DNA from: Bryum argenteum
Taxonomy: Eukaryota; Streptophyta; Bryopsida; Bryales; Bryaceae
Direction of reading: 5' to 3'
DNA: 64,000 bases
NCBI GenBank assembly: GCA_037043015.1
Contig: CM073324.1
Coordinates: 6,779,013-6,843,012 of the forward strand
Shown here: positions 55,530-64,000 of the stretch, piece after piece
Position numbering within the stretch: position 1 is the first letter of the stretch
Layout of the letters: the number at the start of each line of letters is the position of its first letter
Program-made: the position numbers and the translations under genes
Notes under the pieces: model-generated
What the model was told of the DNA's origin: nothing
The model's database searches: none
What the model saw: the letters and a program-made list of their open reading frames with translations, nothing else

Positions 55530-56363
55530 ATGGCAGGAACGGCGTCCACTTCCGCTCAGGAGCAAGAGGAGCTGAAAATTTCCATCAAGCTCGTGTCGCC
55601 GTGTATTCCGATCGAGGAGGATGAGAAGAAGTCCTTGACGGAAAACCTCGAGAGGATGGGGTTAGCCGGCCTGCTGGATACGCCCTGGGGATTGCGCGAC
55701 GCGGAGATGGTGCGCGAGATCAAGGTCGGAGCGCCAAACCAGTTCGAAGGGACGGTTAGAGGGAAGCCGGCTTCCTGGACGGCCGACCACTGGAGAGCTG
55801 TTTACGGCCTGACCGTAAACAACGGAGTAGGGTTGTGCGGCTGGAAACACAAGTGGGCGAAGAAGGCGTTCCACGGGGATCCGCACAAGAACAATGGCTA
55901 CTCGATTGAGGATTGCAGGAATCCGAGGGAGCGCGCCGTCATCAAGTTCTTGGCGCCGATTATTCACGGGGAGAAGCCGCACCGGATCACCGTACGGCTG
56001 GCCAACACCGTCCTGGGCTCCTTGCGCGGCGAACGAGAGGTGGACTGGGGGATGATCATCCGCGACTTGGTCGCCCGGCTTGCCGAGAATGTAGGTAAAA
56101 CCCGTCCTAGCCCTATTACTCCTTTCCTTTACCACCTGTACAAGAAGGAGGAGGTGCTGACGGAGGAGGAGGAGTCGAACTATGAGATCGCGCTGTCGTC
56201 GCAAAACAACGGCGTGTTCGAGTCGGAGGAGAGTACGGATAGCAAGGCCTGTACTCGGAAGAGGAGGAGGACGAGGTCGGATCAGACGACGGGGACGTTC
56301 CACCGGACGCGCCAGAGGAGCCGGCTCCGGAGGCGACACCACCGCGGACGCGTCCAGAGGTAA
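55530..56363 (+). CDS. GC-rich gag-like gene, first frame
   Basis: 277 codons from a clear ATG. The N-terminal about 230 residues form a compact region (GLAGLLDTPWGLRDAEMV, FEGTVRGKPASWTADHWRAV, SPITPFLYHLYKKEEVL) whose layout recalls gag-like or plant transposon-associated domains; I do not recognise it with certainty. Beyond about 56243 this frame becomes an Arg-rich tail that looks like misread acidic/Pro-rich sequence, and the next frame takes over. GC content and codon choice differ sharply from the AT-rich neighbours, a sign of separate origin. TATA-like box at 55370. Confidence 0.55.
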   Translation: MAGTASTSAQEQEELKISIKLVSPCIPIEEDEKKSLTENLERMGLAGLLDTPWGLRDAEMVREIKVGAPNQFEGTVRGKPASWTADHWRAVYGLTVNNGVGLCGWKHKWAKKAFHGDPHKNNGYSIEDCRNPRERAVIKFLAPIIHGEKPHRITVRLANTVLGSLRGEREVDWGMIIRDLVARLAENVGKTRPSPITPFLYHLYKKEEVLTEEEESNYEIALSSQNNGVFESEESTDSKACTRKRRRTRSDQTTGTFHRTRQRSRLRRRHHRGRVQR

Positions 56364-57430
56364 TCATCCTTCCGTCCCCGTCCCCTCCCACGAATCCGAC
56401 CGAGGCCGGAACTCAGACTGAGGGAGGCCAGCCTTCGAGGCCGGTGGATGAAGGGGAAGTTACGGCCGATTGGGAGAACCCCATGAATCCGAACGACCCC
56501 CGACTCCCCCCACCTAACAGTCCGTCCGCCAATCACCCGGATCCCATTAGGCGAGCATGGCACCACTTCACGGAAGCCAGGTGCCAGTACTTCTTCTACC
56601 AAGGACTGCTGGCGAAGCTATGCCAAGAATTTGGAGTGAAGACGTTGCTGGAGGTCAAGGCGAAGTGGGAATCCAAACCGGACGCGAAGCAGTTTCGACA
56701 AATGGAGAAGCAAGTGACCAAGCTGATCCTGGAGAATAGACGTCTTCGCGAGACGGTCAGGAGAAGGGAGGAAGAACTCCTGGTCGGAAGGCAGGCCGTA
56801 ATCACGGCAAACGAGCACGTCGTAAAGCTCGTGGAAATCTGCGAGGTTCCGGCCGAGGTACTGCAGAGGGCGAACTTGTTCGCGGCCGGAATCTTGGAGT
56901 CGGAGGTTTTCAAGGCGGAGACGTTCAAGAAGTTCCTCTTGGCGGCAAAGACGTACGCCACGAAGGTAGAGAAGAGCAACGCCGAGGTCAAGGTGCTGCT
57001 CGACACCGTCCGGGAGCAGATGAAGGAGGTAGTGATGCCGGCCTTCACTTCTACTCCGGCCAAGACTCCGCGGCCGGATACAGCGAGGACAGATGCTGGG
57101 CCCTCCAGTCCGACCGACACGAAGGGCAAGGCGAAGGTGAAGACGGAGTCAGACGCACCCGCCCCAGCAGACTCACCGGCCAAGAACACGCGCACCGCTA
57201 AGAGGAAGCTCACGGGCGAAGAATACGAGAAGTCTCCCGGGGCGCAGAAGCTCCACGACATCGGCCTCGAGCACTCCGAAGAAGAAGAATTGAAGAGCGG
57301 AGACGAGACCAACTCCAGCGAGGACGAGTACGTGATAACCGATACGGGCAAGAGAGTGAAGGCAGGACGTATCGCAGCGACGCCACTGAAGCGGCCAAAG
57401 CACGGAGTTAGTTCGCGAAGGAAGAGGTAG
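56243..57430 (+). CDS. GC-rich gag-like gene, second frame
   Basis: Open from the TAG at 56240-56242 to the stop at 57428-57430. It starts with an acidic and Pro-rich stretch, then a long coiled coil at about 56640-57040 (KQFRQMEKQVTKLILENRRL, AETFKKFLLAAKTYATKVEK), then a Lys/Glu/Ser-rich tail with nuclear-signal-like basic ends (PLKRPKHGVSSRRKR). It has no ATG of its own near its start, so it is most likely the continuation of the frame at 55530 through a frameshift between about 56243 and 56260, or through an unrecognised intron. Joined length would be about 630 residues. Confidence 0.5.
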   Translation, partial: QGLYSEEEEDEVGSDDGDVPPDAPEEPAPEATPPRTRPEVIILPSPSPPTNPTEAGTQTEGGQPSRPVDEGEVTADWENPMNPNDPRLPPPNSPSANHPDPIRRAWHHFTEARCQYFFYQGLLAKLCQEFGVKTLLEVKAKWESKPDAKQFRQMEKQVTKLILENRRLRETVRRREEELLVGRQAVITANEHVVKLVEICEVPAEVLQRANLFAAGILESEVFKAETFKKFLLAAKTYATKVEKSNAEVKVLLDTVREQMKEVVMPAFTSTPAKTPRPDTARTDAGPSSPTDTKGKAKVKTESDAPAPADSPAKNTRTAKRKLTGEEYEKSPGAQKLHDIGLEHSEEEELKSGDETNSSEDEYVITDTGKRVKAGRIAATPLKRPKHGVSSRRKR

Positions 57431-58529
57431 GACGTCTTAGAGGACGGCTGTCACAGGACGGCCAGGGTTAGGAGGCCGGATTCGTATCCGTCCTAGGCCA
57501 GTATAGTGTTTTCTTTTTGGGGAATGCGTGCCGCTTTTTGAGGAGTAGGCCTGATAGGCCGGCGCCGCAATCCAGTTAGGGATCTAAGTCGTTGACTTAG
57601 AAGTACTTATAGGTGGGAGTTTTGTCCACCAAAACATTCCTTGCTTGAGTGTTAATCGAACCTTCTTATGTGCATATTCGGTGTGATCATTTCCCTGTCT
57701 CCTTTTCAGTTGAGTGCTTGGAAAGCCGGATCTACTTTTGTGTGTTGTGAGTTGGGAGTTCGGAATCCGGATTCTTTGCTAGATCGTTTCTGTGGAGTTG
57801 AAGTCGGGTTGGGCGTATTCTTGAGTGCCTTGTGTCTTCGACTAGTCTAGGTGTCTGAGAGAGGGAAACTGCTGTGGTAAACACTTACGGTCTGGGAGAG
57901 TCTGGGAGTATAGTGTGTGAGGACGGATTCCAATCCGGCCTCCAGCTGCCACAGACTTGGGTTCCTCTGTAGTCTCAGAGGACGGATCAAGCGCAGTACG
58001 TGACCAGGATACGTGTAGACGTCTTGTAGCCGGATTCGGAGCTCTTGGAGTCTGTCGTTGTAGTAAGGGTGATAGGGTAACCAGGACGGCCTGCGTGACC
58101 TGCTAGTTCGGACGGATAGGACGGATTAGTTGTGAGGACGTAATATGTGCCTTAGTGTGTGTGTGTGTGTGTGAGTAGAGTCTAAGTGTGGAGGTTTCCG
58201 CCACGGTAAACATAAGGAAAAGAGTCTTTGTGCATCCCCTCTTGCAAAGGGATACCCTTGCCCTACAAGGCTAAAACATGAGTTGGGACTAGGAAACGTT
58301 TGTGGGTTTGGTTGTCTTAGCACTACTTGTCTTGGTCACTTCACAGAATCCCTGGAACGATACACGAGTCACCTGAACACGGGTTTTACACCAATAAACG
58401 TGTAAGGGAAGATAAAGTGAATACATGGCATCCGACACGTGGACTAACACAGAATTTAGAAAACTCGAAAATCGGGCAGCATGTATGTGTAAAATGCACA
58501 CGTGTGGCACGTGTGTGCCAATCACCGCA
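57431..58529. other. 3' flank with GGACGG repeats
   Basis: No supported gene. Repeated GGACGG/CCGGATT phrases and a (GT)n run at about 58154-58172. The same phrases occur before the gag-like gene, so the pair may be remnants of long terminal sequences, but no direct repeat long enough to call an LTR was found. Confidence 0.4.
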
Positions 58530-58660
58530 CGCTCTAGCGCTCGAACAAGCAGGCGGCAACCAGAGGTCGACACCAGACAATGCGCAAGGCCCGACACGTG
58601 GAAGTGAAAAATGGCGACTGGCGGTGTCCGCGCGCGTATATGTAACCCTGGTTCTAGGGC
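58530..58660. repeat. Array-leader repeat, copy 1 (partner 63262-63380)
   Basis: Shares CTCGAACAAGCAGGCGGCAAC, GTCGACACC-GACAATGCGCAA, CACGTGG and a gap-free order with 63262-63380. In both places it directly precedes a GC-rich array. Confidence 0.75.
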
Positions 58661-58890
58661 GACCGCCGATCCAGCTGAAAGGCGAGCGTCGGTCGCCAGG
58701 GCGACCGCCGATCCAGCGGATTGGCGACCGCCGGTCCACCTGGTGTGCGACCATCGGTCAGAGGGCGCGACCTCCAAATGGAAGGGCGCGACGTATGCGT
58801 GGGGGCGCGACCTCTGGATCGCGCGACCGCCAATCCAGCTGGTGAGCGACCGTAGGTCACTGGGCGACCGCCGGTCCACCTCGTGAGCAA
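58650..58890. repeat. GC-rich palindromic array 3
   Basis: Repeats of GGGCGACCGCCGATCCAGC with GCGAGCGTCGGTCGC-type partners, same motif family as arrays 1 and 2. Translation gives repeated WIGGRP/DRRSP-like peptides that are by-products of the repeat. Confidence 0.88.
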
Positions 58891-60314
58891 GTACTAACCT
58901 TCCTCCCAGCGTGTGTGTCAGAATTTTCAAAGTAGTAACGAATGTATATAATGACTTTTGGTGGCAAGTATTTGGAACCATCAAAACTAAAAACAAAAAA
59001 AAATTAAAAAAAAAAACATATATATATATATGTGGGGCAATAATGTGATTTTAATACTTGGACTTCCTAATAATGACCCTATGAAAATGATAGAATCAAA
59101 AAAAAAAAAACCATGGGGAAATCGCATCCATATGTCATAATTTAGGTGCACCCACCACAACTTTGAATGATAAGGGAAAAGAGAATGAAAGCATACATGA
59201 GGTGATACGAACACTTGAATTAGGTAATAAGGGCCTCATAAATGTAATGGAAGAATTCATAAAACCATGGGAGAATGCCAACTAAGTGGTTGAGTTTATA
59301 TGGGGATATTTGAATTGCGGGGTCTGAAGAACGGGGGAATATGTAAATATATAAGTAAAAAGGGAGTAGAAGGGGTGTTGATAACTTTCCTAGGTGATTC
59401 ATATTGTGTAAAAATATAATATAAATCTTAGGGGCACAAAGAGAATGAAAGTATTTTTCCCGAATTTCCAAAAATTAAATAGTATGTGAAAGTAGGCGTT
59501 GTGCGCACATGCATACGAAAACAAAGTGGGGAATGTAATTTGAACATTTGGACTACACTAAATAAGTACATTAGTGTTAGATTTTTATAAGATTTGAAAA
59601 TGCTACAAGTTTTTACTTTTGGGATAAAATTTTTACCAAGAATATCGATTCCAATACTATGTAAGGATCCCCATCTTCACCTTTGTAGAGGGTACAAATA
59701 TTGACTAATAGTAAAAACTTATAGCCTATTTATGTATATTAGTGTATCTAACACTAATCTACCTATTTAGTGTAGGTAATATGGATCATATAAAAATGAT
59801 GGAACCATCAAAAATATTATAGGACAACCTGTACTATTTTTCCCAAATTAATATAGAATTTTCGAAGTAAGTAGAGCTTTAAATAAAAGATAAAAAATAG
59901 TTAAATGGAGAGAAAAAATATTTTAAAAAGAATTGGACTATGTAATAACTACCTTATGAACATGATGGAGCTATAAAAAGAATCGTTGGAGTAAAGGATC
60001 TATAGGTTGGATTTTGGTTGCAAGCACTTAGAAACACCAAAACTTCAAAAATAAGAAAAATAGATAAAGGGGTAAGAGGATAATTTAAACCCTTACACTA
60101 CCTAATGATGACCCTATGGAAATGATGGTGTTATTTAGAAAATCGTGGGGATATGTCATCTATAGGTCATCATTTACTTGTAAGTCATTTGAATGAGTAG
60201 AATATTGAATGATATACGGAAAATAGATTTGTGGAAAGAGATAACGATTTTAAAACTTGTGTTGACTAAAAAAGACTTTATAAAAATTATGGAAGAACAA
60301 AATTTCCCGTAAAA
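58891..60314. other. AT-rich spacer between arrays 3 and 4
   Basis: Strongly AT-rich with A runs and a (TA)n tract at about 59017-59030. No gene seen. Confidence 0.6.
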
Positions 60315-60520
60315 GAAACGTATCTACATGTTATGATTTACTTTGACTTTGTAGGATGCTAAGTAATAGAGGAAGTTATACTAAAGGGGGGAGGAGGTGG
60401 TTTTATTATTTTCTCTAACCGTATTAAATATATTAAATCATGAAAGAAGCCACATGGAACTTAGATTTACATGGAAGGAAATACTTGGTGTTAATTTGAT
60501 TCAACCTTGGCATGGTATAG
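60315..60520 (+). repeat. Dispersed repeat, copy 2 (partner 3241-3470)
   Basis: Matches 3241-3470 through TTTACTTTGACTTTGTAGG, AAAGGGGGGAGGAGGTGG and ACTTGGTGTTAATTTGATTC. Located just before GC-rich array 4. Confidence 0.7.
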
Positions 60521-60559
60521 GTCTATAGGATACTTGGTGTTAACTTCATTCAAAACCTC

Positions 60560-60900
60560 TAAATCGCGCGACCGCCAATACAGCGGATGGACAAACGTCG
60601 GTCGCTAGGGCGACCGCCGATCCAGCTGATGGGCGAACGACGCTGACAGGGCGACCGGCGGTCTACGTGATGGGCAAGCACCAAGGAGAATAGTGTCCGC
60701 GAGCCTCCGCGCACCCTCCTGCTGGGGCGACCGCCGATCTAGGCGATGGGCGAACGTCGGTCGCTTGGGCGAACGTCGGTCGCTAGGGCGACCGCCGATC
60801 CAGCTGATGGGCGAACGTCGGTCGCTAGGGCGACCGCCGATCCAGCTCATGAGCGAACGACGGTGACAGGGCGACCGACGGTCTACGTGATGGGCGCGAA
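60560..60900. repeat. GC-rich palindromic array 4
   Basis: About five copies of a 42-bp unit built from GGGCGACCGCCGATCCAGC and TGGGCGAACGTCGGTCGCTA, plus degenerate copies. Same family as the arrays at 38, 48, 58 and 63 kb. Confidence 0.9.
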
Positions 60901-60904
60901 TATC

Positions 60905-61746
60905 TGCTTCCCCCCCTTTTGCTACAAATCTTTTTCTGCATATTTGAAATCATGTACGAATCATTGCCTTTCGAGGTTTTGGGGGGTTTGTAAAAATATT
61001 CATTGACTCTAAATACTTGCAACTAAATCCCACCATATATTTATACGTAACTTCAACAACTTAGTTACGATTCCAACTTTTTACAAATTATTTATCATTA
61101 CTTCATCGTGGATTAATACTAATCAAAGCTTTCCAAAACTCAATATCATTATATATACATATGGAATGGTATACACGACATAATTTTCTAAAAAACCACT
61201 GTCCAAAGTATCCACCAACCTACCAACATACAAACCTACCAACTTAAATAATTACGAACCTACATACCATTCTAAGAACCTTTTTTTAGATATTTCCAAA
61301 TCATGCATTTCAAATAAAAAATAAACAAATAAAAAGAATAAACAAGATGATTAAAATAACACCGTGCGCATATATACAAATAATAAACATAACATCGTTC
61401 AACGGGTATCTTACTAGTAAAAACATATCATATAATCAAAAAGATACATTGTATAACATCCACCTAGCACTTATCTCCCAACTTTCGATTCACAAATAAA
61501 ATAAAGTAAATGGATATAACCAACACACCAACGTCTTTCTAAAACTTGATTCCGCTTACTCTAATCTTCTTCCATTGTACTTTAGATTTTTTTAGATGGT
61601 ACCAGCTCAGACATTTCTCCTTTGTCTTATTTGCAATACATAGATCTTCGATCCTTGCATTTAAGAACCTCTCCTCTTCTCATGAGCACAAGTAGCTTTT
61701 TGACCAACTCCTCGCTTGTTTCATTCCACTGTGAACTTTGACCCTC
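60905..61746. other. AT-rich spacer
   Basis: No gene, RNA or repeat can be supported. Confidence 0.6.
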
Positions 61747-63174
61747 TTACGCAATATCCACGGTTCCATCTATTCTATTGAGGACTAACTTTTCCTTGTT
61801 CCCCTTCAATCTTATTGATGCTAGGTTCACCCTTTCGATCTCAGCTCTCAAGGCATCGCATGCCGAAATGAGTTTCTTTAGCTCCTTCTCAAAATGACCT
61901 TGGTCATTGGCTCCTTCAACCATAAAATCCTTCTCGCGACCCCAATCATTGACCACAAACCATTCGTCGACGCGCTTGTATCTCCTATGCACATCCTCGA
62001 AATGTTTCTTCTTCTTTATGAGCTCTTCCTCATAATCGACCTGATCTGATGCAACCAGAGCTGGGAGAACATTCGTCGCCTCCTCTTGGATCTTCTTTTT
62101 TGCATCCTTGATTACCTCTATGTCATGTTGGAGTTCAACACACTTTGCCCGTTCGTATGACAAAGCATGAAACAAATATTCATAATCCTCAAAAGCCTTG
62201 TTCAACAACTTCATCCACGAATCATCGTTTTCATTCGGGCGTTTCGCTTTGAAGACTACTTGAACTTCCTTCTCCAGCTCTACTTCTTCATTTCCTTCTC
62301 TTTCTGGCTGTTCAATCGTTTCCATTGGATATTCTAGAGTCCCATCCTCTACGCTAACATTTGTTTGAGGAGAGGCGCTCATAATGGGCCGAACTATAAC
62401 TTCGGGTGTTCGCAAAGTACAAGCACCAAACATTGCTTCAACCTCCATGTATTCAATGCCATCTGCTTCTCCTTCTGTTCGTAGGTCCTCGATGTGCTTC
62501 ACAGGTGCATCAATCACATCCAAATCTTGCACGCTTGTTTCACCCACATGAAAGTGTTCAACGCCACCAATAGAACCTTCTACAAGAGGAGTATGATGCT
62601 CCCTCTCCTTAACCTCTTCTTCATCAGAATTAGGATTTACCCAAACATACACATCATCAGCATCCCCATCTTTCCGATGCCTTGCTGCCGTAAGTCCTTC
62701 TCGTGGGTTTTTTCATCAATGGGGCTCTTGGAATATCTTGCTTGGTTGGAAGGAAGAATTGAGGCGATTTTTTCATTGAGCTCCAATCCACCACTTTCTC
62801 CAATATTACCTCTGCATACACCATTTGAGCAATATGATACGAAACCTCGTTCTTGGTGACATTCTTGCCTTTATAAAGGAACCTCCACACTTCAATACAT
62901 CGTTGCACGAATTTGTCATGCTTACAATAGTGCGGTTGCGGCATTTAATTTCAAGTGCGTCTCATGTCGAAAGTGTGGAAACAACTTGGCGATGTGGCAC
63001 CAAAGCGATGTAATTCTTCATCATGTTGTCCGACTCCACACACCCTCTTCGGTCTCCCACCCCGGAAAAGCGCGTTGAGTGGCATCTTGGAGAATACGGT
63101 GATTCCTCTTCTGTTTTTCCTCTCTTCTTGCGTCGCTCCCCAAGTACTATTTTACGTTCCGCAATTGTAGTCAT
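61747..63174 (-). pseudogene. ORF X paralogue with frameshifts
   Basis: Read on the minus strand from ATG 63174 (MTTIAERKI, like MTPSQERKI in ORF X), it keeps the conserved core CKHDKFVQRCIEVWRFLYKG, NEVSYHIAQMVYAEVILE and IPRAP, then continues into a 301-codon C-terminal frame (61747-62652) that ORF X lacks. This is acidic, then a long coiled-coil-like region. The frame is interrupted by at least four single-base shifts. Three of them are extra bases in short homopolymers (for example six T at 62708-62713), so sequencing error is as likely as decay. Function unknown. GC-rich arrays 4 and 5 lie on either side. Confidence 0.65.
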
Positions 63175-63369
63175 TGTTACCTCCGATCACGGAAATGCCG
63201 CTATGATGTGATGTTAGATACAAAACACCAAAAATGGTGCGATCCACGTTGGCCTCCAATCGAGCAAGCAAGTGGCAACTTTGAGTCGACACCGGACAAT
63301 GCGCAATTCCACGGCACGTGGGATCGAAAAGTGACGACTACGGCCAATTACGATTGTATTTAACCTCCT
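63175..63369. other. Upstream region of the ORF X paralogue with array-leader repeat, copy 2
   Basis: 63262-63380 matches 58530-58660 (CGAGCAAGCAAGTGGCAAC, GTCGACACCGGACAATGCGC, CACGTGGGA). It lies upstream of the minus-strand ORF X paralogue and could include its promoter. No clear TATA box. Confidence 0.55.
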
Positions 63370-63550
63370 GTGGCGGGCGACCGGCGGTGTCCCGCGACAT
63401 CGTTAGGGCGACCGCCCGGTCCAGTGTTTCTTGCAAGACTCGCTCGGGGCGACCGCCGGTCAGTGCAGCAGACCTCTCGGCGACCGCCGCGTGCGGCTTG
63501 AAGAGTTTCGATCCGGCCTCGGCGGAGCGCCAGGCGACCGGCACTCTGCA
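63370..63550. repeat. GC-rich palindromic array 5
   Basis: GGGCGACCGGCGGTGTC, GGGCGACCGCCCGGTCCAG, GGGCGACCGCCGGTCAG and GGCGACCGCC: degenerate members of the same array family. Confidence 0.85.
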
Positions 63551-64000
63551 GGCGACTTCGCGAGAGCTCCCGCTCTTTTTCTTGGATCCTCTTTATGCAA
63601 TATTCAAATTTTGAATTAACCGATTCAAGCATCTCCCCATTCCCCCTTCAATCCCCCTCATCCCCCTCATCCCCCTCATTCCCTCTCATTCCCACTCACT
63701 TCTTCCTATATCTCATTCCCAATTGAAAATGATTCTTATGGTCATGGGCATTTTGCCAAGAGCGGTGACCATGATACATGAAAAATGATTTTATTCTCAT
63801 TGGATACTCTTGTGGTGTAATATGGATTTAGATCGATACAAGTTTAATCACAATTTACAAAATTATAATTTTCAACATTCTCAGAATTCTCAACATAAAA
63901 TACTCATCAAATATTGGTTCCAAAAGTACGCTCAGTAATGGGTTGATAAGAATGTCCGCAAATCATTAGTCTTCTTCTCTTCAAATATTTACCTTTATAT
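63551..64000. other. Spacer with CCCCTCAT microsatellite
   Basis: About 63643-63700 is a short tandem run of TCCCCCTCA-type units. The rest is AT-rich. No gene seen. Confidence 0.6.

Noticed and set aside
55662-56342. 226-codon open frame on the minus strand
   Set aside because: Antisense shadow in GC-rich DNA; no recognisable motif.
56596-57351. 251-codon open frame on the minus strand
   Set aside because: Antisense shadow of the GC-rich coiled-coil frame; Ser/Val/Leu-rich with no domain.
58654-58890. Open frames encoding repeated WIGGRP/DRRSP-like peptides (also 60605-60850, 63338-63632)
   Set aside because: They are translations of the GC-rich array repeat and occur in several frames and both strands; no independent sign of coding.

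Overview
The window is nuclear DNA from a eukaryote of the green lineage. Genes are split by GT-AG introns and there is no operon structure. There is a plant-type U6 snRNA fragment, chromodomain Ty3/gypsy elements, a hAT transposase with a DUF659-like core, plant-style MITEs and a tRNA-like SINE. A streptophyte (charophyte) alga such as Chara is my best guess. That is an inference from the gene mix and repeat load, not something the sequence proves.

Layout. 1-2.3 kb: the right part of a small LTR retrotransposon with no recognisable pol. 2.3-4.7 kb: unannotated DNA with a foldback repeat. 4.7-14.6 kb: a gene island with an 8-exon patatin-like lipase (+), a 4-exon secreted protein made of two alpha/beta-hydrolase domains (-), and an 8-exon SARAF-like membrane protein (+). 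14.6-27 kb: almost only nested repeats, namely TTAA-flanked (piggyBac-like) MITEs inside one another, other inverted-repeat elements, a tRNA-like SINE family, and one SINE copy fused to a U6 snRNA fragment between target-site duplications. 27.8-29.3 kb: a two-exon M6 (immune-inhibitor-A type) metallopeptidase. 30.7-33.3 kb: a rearranged duplicate of the gene island, with an inverted, internally deleted patatin pseudogene head to head with a fragment of the SARAF-like gene. 35.4-37.9 kb: a three-exon gene with a RING-like Cys/His cluster. 38-48.5 kb: a large hAT element whose transposase frame is intact except that a complete chromovirus (41940-48113, TSD GTTGG) sits 24 nt after the ATG. 48.7-53.9 kb: a second Ty3/gypsy element (TSD AGTTT). 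54-64 kb: two related ORFs of unknown function, a GC-rich gag-like gene in two overlapping frames, AT-rich filler, and GC-rich arrays built on the GCGACCGCCGGTC motif.

How the parts relate. The cellular genes do not form one pathway; they are neighbours in a repeat-rich region. The same GC-rich palindromic array motif flanks the hAT transposase gene and also the unknown ORFs at 54-63 kb, so these may be one mobile system with a shared cis signal. The duplicated gene island gives direct empty-site evidence for one MITE insertion. The LTR of the chromovirus carries a long, exactly phased series of heat-shock-element pentamers upstream of its TATA box, so this element is predicted to be heat-responsive.

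Limits: exon borders come from reading frames and GT-AG junctions only. Several frameshifts in the mobile genes lie in short homopolymers and may be sequencing errors.
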